Notes: a model not told the origin generated them from the letters alone. Positions 25,658 to 38,475 are shown, counted from the first letter of the stretch. The stretch: DNA of 64,000 bases from JALHMQ01 sp037441125 (GCA_037441125.1 JBBIST010000001.1:76140-140139), one strand, 5' to 3'. Program-made: numbers and translations.

Positions 25658-27751
25658 ATGAGAGCCGAGTGGCCCCTCGATCCCGCGGTCTGGTCGTTCG
25701 GTCTGGCGTCCTTAGTGTTCGCCGGCTTCGCCTTCCTGCTGCTGCTGCGGCTCAAACGCGAGGCGCGCTCGGCGCTGTTCCTGGCGGCCGTGGTGCTGTC
25801 GGCGCTGTGGGCGGCCTGCGTGCTGAAGTTCAGTTTCACCGGCGCGCACGGGCTGTGGCGGCTCGCGATCGTCCTCGACCTATCGCGCCTGCTTTGCTTC
25901 ATGGGCTTTGCCTTTGCTCTCCTGCGTGGCGGCGCGGCGACATCCGGACCGCGACCGGGATGGGCGGCGCCGATCGGCATGGTCGCGGTTGCCGCCGCGG
26001 TGCTCCTGACCGGCTATCCGCCACCTGGTGTGGGCGAGGGCTTGGGCGAATCGTTTCTGCTACCGCTGGCGGCGATGGTGGCACTCAGCATCATCGGGCT
26101 GGCGTTGGTCGAGCAGTTGTTCCGGCGCACGCCGAGCGTGCAGCGCTGGCACGTATGGCCGCTGTGCGTGGCTCTGGGCGGTCTGTTCGCTTTCGATCTG
26201 ATCGTGTTCGCCGATGCCCTGCTGTTTCGCTCGCTCGACCCCGCGCTGTGGATGGCGCGCGGCCTGGTGCAGGCGCTGGTGGTGCCGCTACTCGTCGTGG
26301 CCGCGGCGCGCAATCGCAACTGGTCCTTCGACGTCGCGATGTCGCGCGGCATGGTGCTCGGGTCGACCGCGCTGCTCGGCTCGGCCGCCTACCTGCTGGC
26401 GATCGCCCTGCTCGGCTACTACGTGCAACTGTTCGGCGGCGCCTGGGGCCCAACGCTGGCGAGCGCGTTCGCTTTCGCGGCGCTGCTCGCGTTCGCCTTC
26501 GTCACCGCCTCGCGCACCTTCCGCTCGAAGCTGCGCGTGCTGGTGGCGAAGAACCTGTTCGCGCACCGCTACGATTACCGCGAGGAGTGGCTGAAGTTCA
26601 GCGCTTTGATGGCTACGTCCGGCGAGCAGCGGCCGCTGCGCGAGCGCTGCCTGATCGCGCTGGGCGAGCTGGTCGAGACCTCGAGCGCGGCGCTGTGGCT
26701 GCGCACCGACCGCGGCTTTGAGCAGGTCGCTCAGCTCGAGCAGCCGCAGATCACCGAGATCGACGGCGCCGGCGACGACCTGCCGGCCTTCCTGCAGGCC
26801 ACCGGTTGGGTGATCGAGGTCGACCAGGCGCGCGGAGATCCGGCGCGCTATCGTGGGCTGCAGTTGCCTGCCTGGCTGCGCTCGCATCGCAATGCTTGGC
26901 TCGTGGTGCCGCTGCTCAACGCCGACGTGTTGGTCGGTTTCGTCGTGCTCGGCCGGCCGCGAGTGCAATTGCAGCTCGACTGGGAAGTGCTCGACCTGCT
27001 CAAGACCGCCGCTCGCCAGACTGCCGGCTACCTGGCGCACGAGGCGGCGACCGAGGCGCTGCTGGAGACGCGCAAGTTCGACGCCTTCAACCGGATGTCG
27101 GCCTTCGTCGTGCACGACCTGAAAAACCTGGTGGCGCAGCTTCAGCTCCTGCTCAGCAACGCCGAGCGCCACCATGCCAACCCGCGGTTCCAGCGCGACA
27201 TGCTGGCCACCGTCGGCCATGTCGTGGCCCGAATCAACGCCTTGCTGCAGCAGTTGCGCTCGGGCGAGACGCCGGTCGATCGGCCGCACGGCGTCGACCT
27301 GCGTAACGTTCTGGCGCGGGTGCAGACCGTGCGCGCCGCCGGTCGCGGCCAGTTGCACTGCGAGTGCGACGGCGAGCCGTGGGCGATTGGCCACGCCGAC
27401 CGTCTCGAGCGCGTGATCGGTCACTTGGTACAGAACGCTTTCGAGGCGGCCGCCGCCGATGACAGCCGGCAGCCGCGAGTCACGGTCGGTGCCGCGCGCC
27501 GCGGCGATGCGGTCGTGCTCGAAGTCGCCGACAATGGCACCGGCATGACGCCCGAGTTCATTCGCGACCGGCTGTTCAAGCCTTTCAACACCACCAAGCC
27601 GGGCGGCATGGGCATCGGCACCTACGAGAGCCAGCAGTACATCCAGAGTATCGGCGGCCGGATCGAGGTCGAGAGCACCCCCGAGGCCGGCACCCGGTTT
27701 CGCGTCCTGCTGCGGGCGGCCGAGCCGTCACCGGTGGCGGAGGTCGTCTGA
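25658..27751 (+). CDS. prsK: PEP-CTERM system histidine kinase PrsK
   Basis: About 697 residues. The N-terminal ~270 residues form a bundle of about eight membrane helices; a GAF-like segment follows, then the phosphoacceptor block FNRMSAFVVHDLKNLVAQLQ with His486, and a HATPase_c domain (LVQNAFEAA, DNGTGM, GGMGIGTYESQ). This architecture and its place before a sigma-54 activator match PrsK, the kinase that occurs together with exosortase systems. It should phosphorylate PrsR in response to an envelope signal. A TTG 15 bases earlier is an alternative start; neither has a good Shine-Dalgarno. Confidence 0.92.
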   Translation: MRAEWPLDPAVWSFGLASLVFAGFAFLLLLRLKREARSALFLAAVVLSALWAACVLKFSFTGAHGLWRLAIVLDLSRLLCFMGFAFALLRGGAATSGPRPGWAAPIGMVAVAAAVLLTGYPPPGVGEGLGESFLLPLAAMVALSIIGLALVEQLFRRTPSVQRWHVWPLCVALGGLFAFDLIVFADALLFRSLDPALWMARGLVQALVVPLLVVAAARNRNWSFDVAMSRGMVLGSTALLGSAAYLLAIALLGYYVQLFGGAWGPTLASAFAFAALLAFAFVTASRTFRSKLRVLVAKNLFAHRYDYREEWLKFSALMATSGEQRPLRERCLIALGELVETSSAALWLRTDRGFEQVAQLEQPQITEIDGAGDDLPAFLQATGWVIEVDQARGDPARYRGLQLPAWLRSHRNAWLVVPLLNADVLVGFVVLGRPRVQLQLDWEVLDLLKTAARQTAGYLAHEAATEALLETRKFDAFNRMSAFVVHDLKNLVAQLQLLLSNAERHHANPRFQRDMLATVGHVVARINALLQQLRSGETPVDRPHGVDLRNVLARVQTVRAAGRGQLHCECDGEPWAIGHADRLERVIGHLVQNAFEAAAADDSRQPRVTVGAARRGDAVVLEVADNGTGMTPEFIRDRLFKPFNTTKPGGMGIGTYESQQYIQSIGGRIEVESTPEAGTRFRVLLRAAEPSPVAEVV

Positions 27752-27806
27752 TGCCGGCGGCGATCGTTCGCATGCCCCGACGTCTGGCCGCCGGCCGAGG
27801 GCAGCG

Positions 27807-29191
<1,385 letters not shown>

Positions 29192-29195
<4 letters not shown>

Positions 29196-32020
29196 GCGAG
29201 CGACCCGGGAACGATCTGGCTGTTGCGCGCAGCCCCCGACAAGGGCACTCGGGGGCAGGCGGCGTGCGCCTGCTTGCGGCAGCGGCGGTGGCGGCGGCGC
29301 TCGCAGGCTGTTTTACCGAATCACCTGAGCGGCTGATGGCCTCGGCGCGCGAGCACCTCGCGCGCCAGGACGATGCCGCGGCCGTGATCCAGTTGCGCAA
29401 TGTGCTGCAGCAAGACGCGCGTCACGGGCAGGCGCGCCTGCTGCTCGGCAGCACGCTGCTGCGCCAGGGAGATGCCCAGGGCGCAGAACGCGAGTTGCGG
29501 CGCGCGCTGGAGTTCGGCGTCTCGCCGGCCGAGGTCGCACCGGCGCTGGCGCGGGCGATGCTCGAGCAGGGACAGGCGCAGGCACTGGTCAAGGAGTTTG
29601 GCGCGCTTTCGACCGAAGGCGCCGGCGGCGCCGACCTGCGGGCGGCGCTGGGTGAGGCGCAGTTGCGGTTGGGCAACCTGGCGCAGGCCCGCAGCGACTT
29701 CGACGCTGCCCTGCAGCTCGCCGCCGACCACGAGGCGGCGCAGCTCGGCCTGGCGGCGCTGGCGCTGCTCGACGGCCGCAGCGGCGAGGCGATGGCGATC
29801 GCCGAGCGGCTGATCGCGGCCGATGCGCGCTCGGCGCGCGCGCACGCGCTGCGCGGCGAGCTGCTGCTGGCCGCCGGCGATGTCGCCGCCGGCCGCCAGT
29901 CGCTGCAGCGTGCGCTCGAGGCCGATCCGCGCCTGACCGCGGCGCGGCTCGTACTGGTGACGCACCTGATAGACGCCCGAGCCTTTGACGAAGCGGCGGC
30001 GCAGATCGCCGCCGGCCGCAAGGCGAGCGGCGGTGACGCCCGCCTGGTGCTGCTCGATGCCACGCTGTCGATGAACAAGGGCGAGCACGCGGCCGCGCGC
30101 GCCAAGGTGCAGCAGGTGCTCAAGGTGGCACCCGAGCATGTGCCGAGCCTGCTGCTCGCCGGCCGCATCGAGCTGGCCGAGGGCAATCACGACTCGGCGC
30201 AGAGCCATCTGCGCAAGGCGCTTGGCCACGCACCCGACAGCGCCGCGGTGCGGCGCGCGCTGGCGACCGCACAGTTGCGCGCCCATCAGCCGGCGCGTGC
30301 CAAGGAGACGTTGCAGCCGCTGCTGGCGCGGTCGCAGGCCGGCGATCCGGGGCTGATGCTGCTCGCCGGCGAGGTCCATCTGGCGGCGGGCGATTTCGAG
30401 CAGGCGGGAGGTTTCTTCGCGCGCGCCGGCACCGGCGAGGCACAGAAGGCGGCGGCGCAGACTCGCCTCGGTCAGATCGCCCTGGCGCGCGGCGACATCG
30501 ACGACGGGCTCAAGCAGCTCGAGGCGGCGGCCGCGCTCGAGGGCAGCGGCGTGCAAGCCGACCTGGCGCTGATCGCCGCCCATCTGCGCCGCGGGGCGCC
30601 CAAGCAGGCGCTTGCGGCGGCGCGGGCGCTGGAGAAGAAGCAGCCGCGCAATCCGATTTCGCACCACATGCTCGGCATGGCGGCAGCCGCCGGCAACGAT
30701 CTGCCGGCGGCGCGCGCACACTTCGGCCGCGCGCTCGAGCTGGCGCCCGGCTACCTGCCTGCGCTGTCGGCGCTCGCCGGCATGGACCTTGCCGCGAAGC
30801 GCCCGCAGGAGGCGCGGCGGCGTTTCGAGGAGCTGGTCGCGCGCGAGCCGAAGAACGAATCGGCGCTGCTCGCGCTGGCCGAGATCCAGGCGCGCACCGG
30901 CGCCGCTCCGAAGGAGGTGGGCGAGACCTTGCAGCGCGCGATCGCCGCCGATCCGCAGTCGCTGCGGGCGCGTGTGGCGCTGGTCGACCTGCTGGTCGCG
31001 CAGCGCGATGGCAAGGCCGCGCTCGCTGCGGCGCAGACGGCTGCCGGTGTCGCGCCGAACGACCCGCGCGTGCTCGCGGCGCTTTCGCGGGCGCAGGAGG
31101 CGGCCGGCGAGTACTACCAGGCGGTCGAGTCGCTGCAGAGACTCGCTGGATTGCAGCCCGAGTCGGCGCAACCGCTGCAGCAACTGGCAGCGTTGCACCT
31201 GAGGCAGCGGCAGCCGGAGCGCGCGCTCGAGGTGCTGCGGCGCGCGCAGCGCATTGCTCCCGACAACGGCCAAGTGAGGTTGGCCATGTCGGCGGCCTTG
31301 CTGGTTGCCGGCCGGCCGGACGACGCACTGAAGGAGGCGCGCGCCACTCAGACCGCCTTTCCGCGCCTGGCTGCCGCGCACGCGCTGGAAAGCGAAGTCC
31401 ACGCGTCGCGGCGGGACTGGCCGCGCGCCGAGCGCGCCGTGCGCGAGGCGATCCGGCTCGAACCGCGCGCCGGCGTCCACGCGATTCGGCTGCACGCGGT
31501 CCTGATCGCCGCCGGCAAAATGGCGGACGCGGGGAACCATGCGCGGCGCTGGCTGGCCGAGCATCCGCGCGATCTGCCGATGCGCATGCACCTGGCTGAT
31601 CTCGCCTTGCGCGCCAAGGACTACCGTTCGGCGCACGCGTTGTATCTGCAGGCGATCGAAATCGCGCCCGATAACCCGATCGCGCTCAACAACCTAGCCT
31701 GGGTCGCGGGCGAGCTTGGCGACGCGCGGGCGCTGGAGTACGCCGAGCGAGCGCTCAAGCTCGCGCCGAACAGCGCCAGCATCCTGGACACGATGGGCGT
31801 GCTGCTGGTCAAGCGCGCAGAGGCGCAGCGCGGACTCGAGTACATCGAGCGTGCACGCGGCATTGAGCCCGCGCGCGCCGAGTTCCAGTTGAGTCGGGCG
31901 CGGGCGCTGATCGCCCTCGGGCGCAAGGACGACGCGCGCCGCGAGCTGGAGGCGCTGGCTCAGCGGACCGAGCCCTTCATCGGCAAGGACACCGTGCCCG
32001 AACTGCTCAAGGGTCTGTAG
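29192..32020 (+). CDS. prsT: PEP-CTERM system TPR lipoprotein PrsT
   Basis: A 942-residue lipoprotein: a long polar lead, hydrophobic stretch and lipobox LAGC with Cys40, then about twenty TPR repeats rich in Ala/Leu across the rest of the chain. Size, lipid anchor and position behind prsR match PrsT of exosortase systems. It is probably a periplasmic scaffold at the inner face of the outer membrane for export or assembly of the exopolysaccharide or PEP-CTERM proteins. A strong GGAGGT precedes the ATG, and it is translationally coupled to prsR. Confidence 0.92.
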
Positions 32021-32107
32021 GCCGACCAGCCCTATAGTCGGGCGCGCGGCGCCGGCGCCCACAGCGTCACCGGCGCGATCGTCAACACGCAAAGCTGAGC
32101 CAACTTC

Positions 32108-33388
<1,281 letters not shown>

Positions 33389-33484
33389 CGCTGCAGGCGG
33401 CGCGGCGGCGTGCGTTCGCGGCGGCGCTCGCCTGCGGCACGGCTGCGCTCGAGGCGCGGGTCGGCTGCGACCCTGGGTTCGCGC

Positions 33485-34927
33485 TCAGGGCTTGCGCTCG
33501 AGCGCCAACCGCCAGCCCGGATTGCTGCCCTCGCCGCTGTAGGCGCCGCGCCGGGTCCAGTCGCGCGGCGTGCGGTTGAAGTCGACCGCCGCGTCGCTGA
33601 ACGAGGCGAGCTCGGCTGCGTACCAGGAAGCGCCGCTGAGCATGCCCGGGCGCGGGTAGAGGTCGAGCGTGCCGAGCGCGCCGCGCGGATTGCTCAGGTG
33701 CGCGCCCGCATCCGCATACGCGCCGGTGCTGTTGTCGCTGGCGCTGGCGGCGCTGACCGGAGTGGCGGCGAACACCGCGTTGCCGAACACGCGCTGGGTG
33801 GAAGTGGCCGCGCCGCCGCTCACAAGAATGCCGGTGTCGCGCGCGACCACCGTGTTGCCGAACACGCGCACGAAACGCGGCACGTCGTTGTGCGGCCGGA
33901 TCGTAAGCGCCGAGCCGAAGTCGTTGACCATGACGTTGCCGTAGAAGGCGATGTTGCCCTCGCCCTGGAACAGCGCCGAGGTCGAGTTCTGGTAGAAAAA
34001 GTTGCCGTAGATCTCGTACAGGTCTTCGGCTCCGGGGCCGCTGAGCGGGAAGTGGCCGACCAGCAGGTTCGGGCGTGCCAGGCCTCCGGTGGCGCTGTTG
34101 GCGGCCGACTTGGTGAAGACGTTGTGGCGGATGATCGTCTTCTGCGGCGCGGTCGGCATGCCGGCGAGGTTGGTCGGCCGCGGCAACTGATGCTTGATCT
34201 GCATGTTGTAGCCGATCGAGTCGCGGATCAGGTTGTGCTCGATGATGCCGGCGATGAACGGGCTGCGACCGTCGGAGTTGCCGAAGTAGATGCCGGTGCC
34301 GGCGCCCTCGATCACGTTGCGGCGGACGATCCAGTTCCACACCGTCGAACCGACCGTCGAGATGCCGACCGTCTGCTGGTCGTTGCCGACGCCGCGGATG
34401 CGCAGGTTCTCGATCGTGATGTGGTGCGCCAGCCCCTGCGCGGCAATCCCGGCGCCGCCGAGGTTGCGGCCGTCGATTTCGAAGTTGCGCAAAACGATGT
34501 GGCTGGCGTCAGACAGGCGCACCGTGTTGTGGGTCGAGCGGCCAAGCAGCACCGCCGGCGCGCCGCTCTCGGGACCGGTGATCACGATCGGCTGGGTCGG
34601 CGTGCCGTGCAGCCCGAACAGCGGCAGCCCGGGCACGTCGCTCAGGTTGTCGTATTCGCCGGGCGCCAGCACCAGTGTGTCGCCGGCGCGAAGCCCGCGC
34701 AGCAGGGTCAGGTAGTTGCTCGGGTTGGCTTGGTGTACGGTGCCGGCGACCGGTGGCGGCGAAGGCGCAGGCGCTGGGGCCGGCGGCGGCGCTGGGCTTG
34801 GGGCAGGCGCCGGCGTTGGGGCGGGCGCAAGCGTTGCGGCCGGCGTGTCGCTGCCGCCGCAGGCGGCGACCAGCAGTGCACAGGAGGCAAACAGCGCGGC
34901 GCGCCGCGCGAGGCAAACGATCGGCAT
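33485..34927 (-). CDS. Right-handed beta-helix lipoprotein, polysaccharide lyase-like
   Basis: A 480-residue lipoprotein: lipobox LVAAC with Cys23, a Pro/Ala-rich linker (residues ~30-62), then repeated beta-helix rungs (IVITGPESGAPAVLLG, IVLRNFEIDGRNLGG, ITIENLRIRGVG, WIVRRNVIEGAGTGIYFGN). The pattern is that of chondroitinase-B/alginate-lyase-like (PL6-type) proteins. It could cut or bind a uronic-acid polymer in the periplasm or at the outer membrane. It is convergent with the UDP-HexNAc dehydrogenase gene, whose product would yield such uronic acids. Catalytic residues could not be fixed by eye, so a binding-only role is possible. Confidence 0.78.
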   Translation of the reverse strand: MPIVCLARRAALFASCALLVAACGGSDTPAATLAPAPTPAPAPSPAPPPAPAPAPSPPPVAGTVHQANPSNYLTLLRGLRAGDTLVLAPGEYDNLSDVPGLPLFGLHGTPTQPIVITGPESGAPAVLLGRSTHNTVRLSDASHIVLRNFEIDGRNLGGAGIAAQGLAHHITIENLRIRGVGNDQQTVGISTVGSTVWNWIVRRNVIEGAGTGIYFGNSDGRSPFIAGIIEHNLIRDSIGYNMQIKHQLPRPTNLAGMPTAPQKTIIRHNVFTKSAANSATGGLARPNLLVGHFPLSGPGAEDLYEIYGNFFYQNSTSALFQGEGNIAFYGNVMVNDFGSALTIRPHNDVPRFVRVFGNTVVARDTGILVSGGAATSTQRVFGNAVFAATPVSAASASDNSTGAYADAGAHLSNPRGALGTLDLYPRPGMLSGASWYAAELASFSDAAVDFNRTPRDWTRRGAYSGEGSNPGWRLALERKP

Positions 34928-35100
34928 GGCAGTGTGTCGCGTGCGGTGAAGTGGTGAGGATAAGGACCGGCCGCTTGCGCCGGCCCGCGCCGATCGGCTA
35001 GTCCGGCCGCCGATACGGCACGGCTGCGCCTCGCGCCGATTGGCGTCGCGGGTCAGCCGTTACGATGAGCGTGAACTGCCGCAGACGACCGACGACAGCG

Positions 35101-35745
35101 ATGCCTTCCTCCCATCCGCCACTGACCGAACTGCAGGCGCGCGTGCTCGGCGTGCTGGTCGAAAAGCAGCGCACCGTGCCCGACATCTATCCGCTGTCAC
35201 TGAACGCGCTCGTCGCCGGCTGCAACCAGAAGAACAACCGCGATCCGGTGTTCGAGGTCGGCGAGGCGCAGGTGCAGGAAGCGGTCGATGCGCTGCACGC
35301 GCGCTCGCTGCTGTCGCAGTCGAGCGGTGCGCGCGTCGCGCGCTACGAGCACAACCTGGCGCGCGCCTTGCGCATCCCGGACCAGGCGGTGGCGCTGCTC
35401 GCGGCGCTGATGCTGCGCGGGCCGCAGACCGCCGGCGAACTGCGCATCAACAGCGAGCGGCTGCACCGCTTTGCCGACATCGCCTCGGTCGAGGCCTTTC
35501 TCGACGAGCTGGCCACACGCGCCGAAGCCCAGGGCGGGCCGCTGGTGGTCAAGCTCGAGCGTCGCGCCGGCGAGCGCGGCGAACGCTGGGCGCATCTGCT
35601 GTGCGGGCCGGTGCGGTCAGCCCCGGTTGAGACGCGCGCCGACGCCGGCGGCGAACTCGAGGCCCTGCGCCGTGACTTGGACGCCGTACGTGCCGAGGTA
35701 GCCGAACTGCGCGCGGCGCTCGAGATCGTGCAGCGCGGCGGCTAG
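35101..35745 (+). CDS. YceH family protein (DUF480)
   Basis: About 214 residues, two winged-helix domains as in E. coli YceH: LTELQARVLGVLVEKQRTVP, YPLSLNALVAGCNQKNNRDP, then LLAALMLRGPQTAGELR, and a C-terminal coiled coil (LEALRRDLDAVRAEVAELRA). Function of the family is not established. ATG 35101 matches the usual family start; an in-frame ATG lies 36 bases earlier. A possible -10 (TACGAT, 35061) lies just ahead. Confidence 0.9.
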   Translation: MPSSHPPLTELQARVLGVLVEKQRTVPDIYPLSLNALVAGCNQKNNRDPVFEVGEAQVQEAVDALHARSLLSQSSGARVARYEHNLARALRIPDQAVALLAALMLRGPQTAGELRINSERLHRFADIASVEAFLDELATRAEAQGGPLVVKLERRAGERGERWAHLLCGPVRSAPVETRADAGGELEALRRDLDAVRAEVAELRAALEIVQRGG

Positions 35746-35757
35746 GACCCGCCGGGC

Positions 35758-36012
35758 TCACGGCTGTGGTTGGCCTTCTTCCGCCTTCATGCCGAGAATG
35801 AAGGCTTCGTCCCTCAGGCAGTCGCGCACGAATGCGAACACAGCTTGCAGGTCTTCGGGTTTCAGGTGCGGGTATTGATCGAGGATCTGAGCTTCGCTCC
35901 AGCCGGACGCCAGCAGATCGAGCACAAAGTCAACGCCGATGCGCGTGCCGGCAATGCGTGGCCGGCCGAACAGCGTGTCCGGTGTCGCCACGATTCGTCC
36001 ACGCCAGTTCAT
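35758..36012 (-). CDS. DUF433 antitoxin-like protein, orphan
   Basis: An 84-residue DUF433 protein (TPDTLFGRPRIAGTRIGVDF, LLASGWSEAQILDQYPHLK), a small winged-helix-type family usually followed by a DUF5615 PIN-like toxin. The GGAGGTG six bases before the ATG at 36012 fixes the start over a GTG nine bases earlier. No partner follows: the next sequence downstream is the 3' end of the yceH gene in opposite orientation, 12 bases away. It may be a solitary survivor of a toxin-antitoxin pair. Confidence 0.85.
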   Translation of the reverse strand: MNWRGRIVATPDTLFGRPRIAGTRIGVDFVLDLLASGWSEAQILDQYPHLKPEDLQAVFAFVRDCLRDEAFILGMKAEEGQPQP

Positions 36013-36328
36013 CGTCAGCACCTCCGAGTCATTGTCCGGCCGGTGGCTTCCCGCCGGCTGTTGCCAAACGCAAACGCCCGCGCTTCGAACCGCAGCGAGT
36101 ATGCGCCGAAAAGGCGCGTCGGCTCGCCCCGGCGCAGGTCGGGAGGCACACCCATTGCGCGACTTCCTCGCGATGCTTGATGCTGCCGAGGATCATCGCA
36201 AAGCAGGGAGCTTCAGCGCGGGGCGACCCACTCGGGCGACGAGCCGGATCGCGCTAGATTGTGTCCACGACGCGGCGCGCATCCGGGTCGGGTGCGCCTT
36301 GGCGTCGCAACGGATCGGGGAGAGGCAC
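36013..36328. other. 316-base intergenic region
   Basis: Lies between the diverging DUF433 and sodC genes. No ORF of substance. A TAGATT near 36250 could serve as a -10 for sodC, without a good -35. A G/C-rich inverted segment near 36040-36060 is weak. Confidence 0.35.
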
Positions 36329-36877
36329 ATGACAGAGCACGATGTAGATCGTTCGCGTTGCGCCGGCGCTGCGCTGGCAGCGGCGCTGCTGGCGGTCGGG
36401 TTGGCGGGCTGCGCGACGGCGCCAGCCGGTCCCTCGGCGCGCACCGAACTGCGGCCCACGGCCGGCAATGCCACGAGCGGCTGGGTGCAGTTCGATCAAG
36501 TGGGCAAGCTGGTGCGGGTGAGCGCCGAAGTGCGCGGCCTGAAGCCAAACTCGGAACACGGCTTTCACGTGCACGAGAAAGGCGACTGCTCGGCGCCGGA
36601 CGCGATGAGCGCCGGCGGCCACTTCAATCCGGGCGGCAAGCCGCACGGCCACTACGGCAGCGACGAGCGTCATGCCGGCGACATGCCGAACCTGCGCGCG
36701 GACGCCAACGGCGTGGCGCGCTTCAACTGGACCTCGAATCTGCTCGCGGTCGGTACCGGTGCTGCCAACGTGATCGGCCGCTCGGTCGTCGTGCACCGCG
36801 ACCCGGACGACTACAAGTCGCAGCCGGCCGGAAACTCCGGACCGCGCATCGCCTGCGGCGTGATCGCCGCTCGCTGA
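36329..36877 (+). CDS. sodC: Cu/Zn superoxide dismutase, lipoprotein
   Basis: A 182-residue periplasmic SOD. A lipoprotein signal (LLAVGLAGCAT, Cys28) is followed by the copper and zinc ligand motifs GFHVHEKGDC, GGHFNPGGKPHG, ERHAGDMPN and SVVVHRDPDD, and the disulphide partner in GPRIACGV. It converts superoxide to peroxide outside the cytoplasm, tethered to a membrane. GGGGAGAG precedes the ATG; the open frame upstream of it lacks any family similarity. Confidence 0.95.
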   Translation: MTEHDVDRSRCAGAALAAALLAVGLAGCATAPAGPSARTELRPTAGNATSGWVQFDQVGKLVRVSAEVRGLKPNSEHGFHVHEKGDCSAPDAMSAGGHFNPGGKPHGHYGSDERHAGDMPNLRADANGVARFNWTSNLLAVGTGAANVIGRSVVVHRDPDDYKSQPAGNSGPRIACGVIAAR

Positions 36878-36953
36878 GCGGCGCGGCGGGGCGGCCGCGC
36901 TGACCCTTGAGGTGCGACCTCGCTCGCAGCGCGGTCGCCGGCGGCGAGGAACT

Positions 36954-36959
36954 TACAAT
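36954..36959 (+). promoter_or_regulatory. Possible -10 element
   Basis: TACAAT, 26 bases ahead of the membrane fusion protein ATG, in an otherwise very GC-rich spacer. No clear -35 at 17 bases, so this is a suggestion only. Confidence 0.3.
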
Positions 36960-36985
36960 CGCCGCTTCCGGTCCATCGGTTCAAC

Positions 36986-38470
36986 ATGAAGCCGCCTCGC
37001 CTTGCCCGCGCGTGGAAGATCGCGCTCGCCACCGCGCTCGTCGCCGGCGCCGGTCTTGCCGCCTGGCTGTACTTCGAGGCGGGCGACGACGGGCCGCAGT
37101 TTCGCACCGTCAAGGTCGAGCGCGGGCCGATCACCGCCACGGTCTCGGCCACCGGCACGCTGAACCCGGTGACTTCGGTGCAGGTGGGCACGCAGGTCTC
37201 GGGGCAGATCAAGGAGCTGTACGTCGACTTCAACTCGCCGGTGCGGCGCGGCCAGTTGATCGCGCGTATCGACCCCGAGACCTTCGAGTACCGCGTGCGC
37301 CAGGCGCAGGCCGACGCCGAGGCGGCGCGCTCGGCGCTCGGCCGCGTGCAGGTGAGCGTGATCAACGCCCAGCGCGAACTGGCGCGCGCGCGCGAGCTGG
37401 TCGAGCGCAACTTCGTCTCGCCGGCCGAACTCGACGCGCGCCAGGCGGCCTTCGATCTGGCGCAGGCCGACCTGCGCAACGCCCAGGCGGTGGTGGCGCA
37501 GCGCGAGGCTTCGCTCGCCTCGGCGCGCGTCGATCTGAGCCGCACCGAGATCCGCGCCCCGGTCGACGGCATCGTCATCAAGCGCAGCGTCGACGTCGGC
37601 CAGACGGTGGCCGCGAGCCTGCAGGCCCCCGAACTGTTCGTGATCGCGCGCGACCTGCGCGACATGCAGGTCGAGGCGTCGATCGACGAGGCCGACGTCG
37701 GTCGCGTGCGCGTCGGCCAGCGGGCCAGCTTCAGCGTCGACGCCTTTCCCGGCCGCAGCTTCAACGGCGAGGTCAAGCAGGTGCGCAAGAGCCCGCAGAC
37801 GGTGCAAAACGTCGTCACCTACACGGCGCTGATCAGCGCCGACAACGAGGGCGGGCAGTTGATGCCGGGCATGACCGCCAACGTGCGCATCGTCACCGAC
37901 ATGCGCGAGTCGGTGCTCAAGGTGGCCAACGCGGCGCTGCGCTTCCGGCCGCCGGGCGAGGCGGCGGCGCGACCGGCGGCGGGCGAGGCGCGCGCGGCCG
38001 AGGTCAAGGGCGACGGCGGCCCGGGCGCGCAATGGCGCGAACGGCTGGTGAGCGAACTCAAGCTCGACGCCGACCAGCAGGCGCGGCTCGACCCGATCCT
38101 GCTCGACGCGCGCGCCAAGATGGCGGCGCTGCGCGAGATGCCGGAAGAGGCGCGCGCGAAGATGGCGGCCGCGGTGCGCAGCGAATCGCGCCTGCGCATC
38201 GAGGACATCCTGCGGCCAGAACAACGCGCGCGCTACGCCGAGCTCGTGGCCGAACAGGCCGGCCGCGGCGGTGCGCGCGCCAGCGGTCGGGTCTGGATCC
38301 TGGCCGACGGCGGGCCGAAGGCAATCGAGGTGCGGGTCGGACTGACCGACGGCAGCGCCACCGAGATCTCCGGCGCCGGCATCGCCGAGGGCGTGGAACT
38401 GCTCAGCGGCACCGTGGCAGCGGCGCCGCCGCCGGCGGCCAAGGGCATGCCGCCGCGGATGTTCTTCTGA
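36986..38470 (+). CDS. MacA-like membrane fusion protein with internal Spy/CpxP-like helical insert
   Basis: A 494-residue periplasmic adaptor for the ABC exporter that follows. One N-terminal membrane anchor (~10-28), barrel-sandwich lipoyl half (VSATGTLNPVTSVQVGTQVS), a long coiled coil (~95-185), and the second half RTEIRAPVDGIVIKRSVDVG. Between about residues 345 and 428 it has an extra helical block with two LTxxQ-like motifs (LDADQ and LRPEQ) separated by Lys/Ala/Met-rich helices, as in the Spy/CpxP periplasmic chaperone family; then the membrane-proximal beta strand resumes (RVWILADGGPKAIEVRVGL). Ordinary MacA lacks this block. Confidence 0.88.
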   Translation: MKPPRLARAWKIALATALVAGAGLAAWLYFEAGDDGPQFRTVKVERGPITATVSATGTLNPVTSVQVGTQVSGQIKELYVDFNSPVRRGQLIARIDPETFEYRVRQAQADAEAARSALGRVQVSVINAQRELARARELVERNFVSPAELDARQAAFDLAQADLRNAQAVVAQREASLASARVDLSRTEIRAPVDGIVIKRSVDVGQTVAASLQAPELFVIARDLRDMQVEASIDEADVGRVRVGQRASFSVDAFPGRSFNGEVKQVRKSPQTVQNVVTYTALISADNEGGQLMPGMTANVRIVTDMRESVLKVANAALRFRPPGEAAARPAAGEARAAEVKGDGGPGAQWRERLVSELKLDADQQARLDPILLDARAKMAALREMPEEARAKMAAAVRSESRLRIEDILRPEQRARYAELVAEQAGRGGARASGRVWILADGGPKAIEVRVGLTDGSATEISGAGIAEGVELLSGTVAAAPPPAAKGMPPRMFF

Positions 38471-38475
38471 GGGAC

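Noticed and set aside
29321..31636. A 771-codon antisense frame over prsT
   Set aside because: Mirror of the TPR repeats; no start signal and no family.
34740..34860. Tandem-like GC repeats as a CRISPR or VNTR array
   Set aside because: They encode the Pro/Ala linker of the lipoprotein; there are no spacers or constant units.
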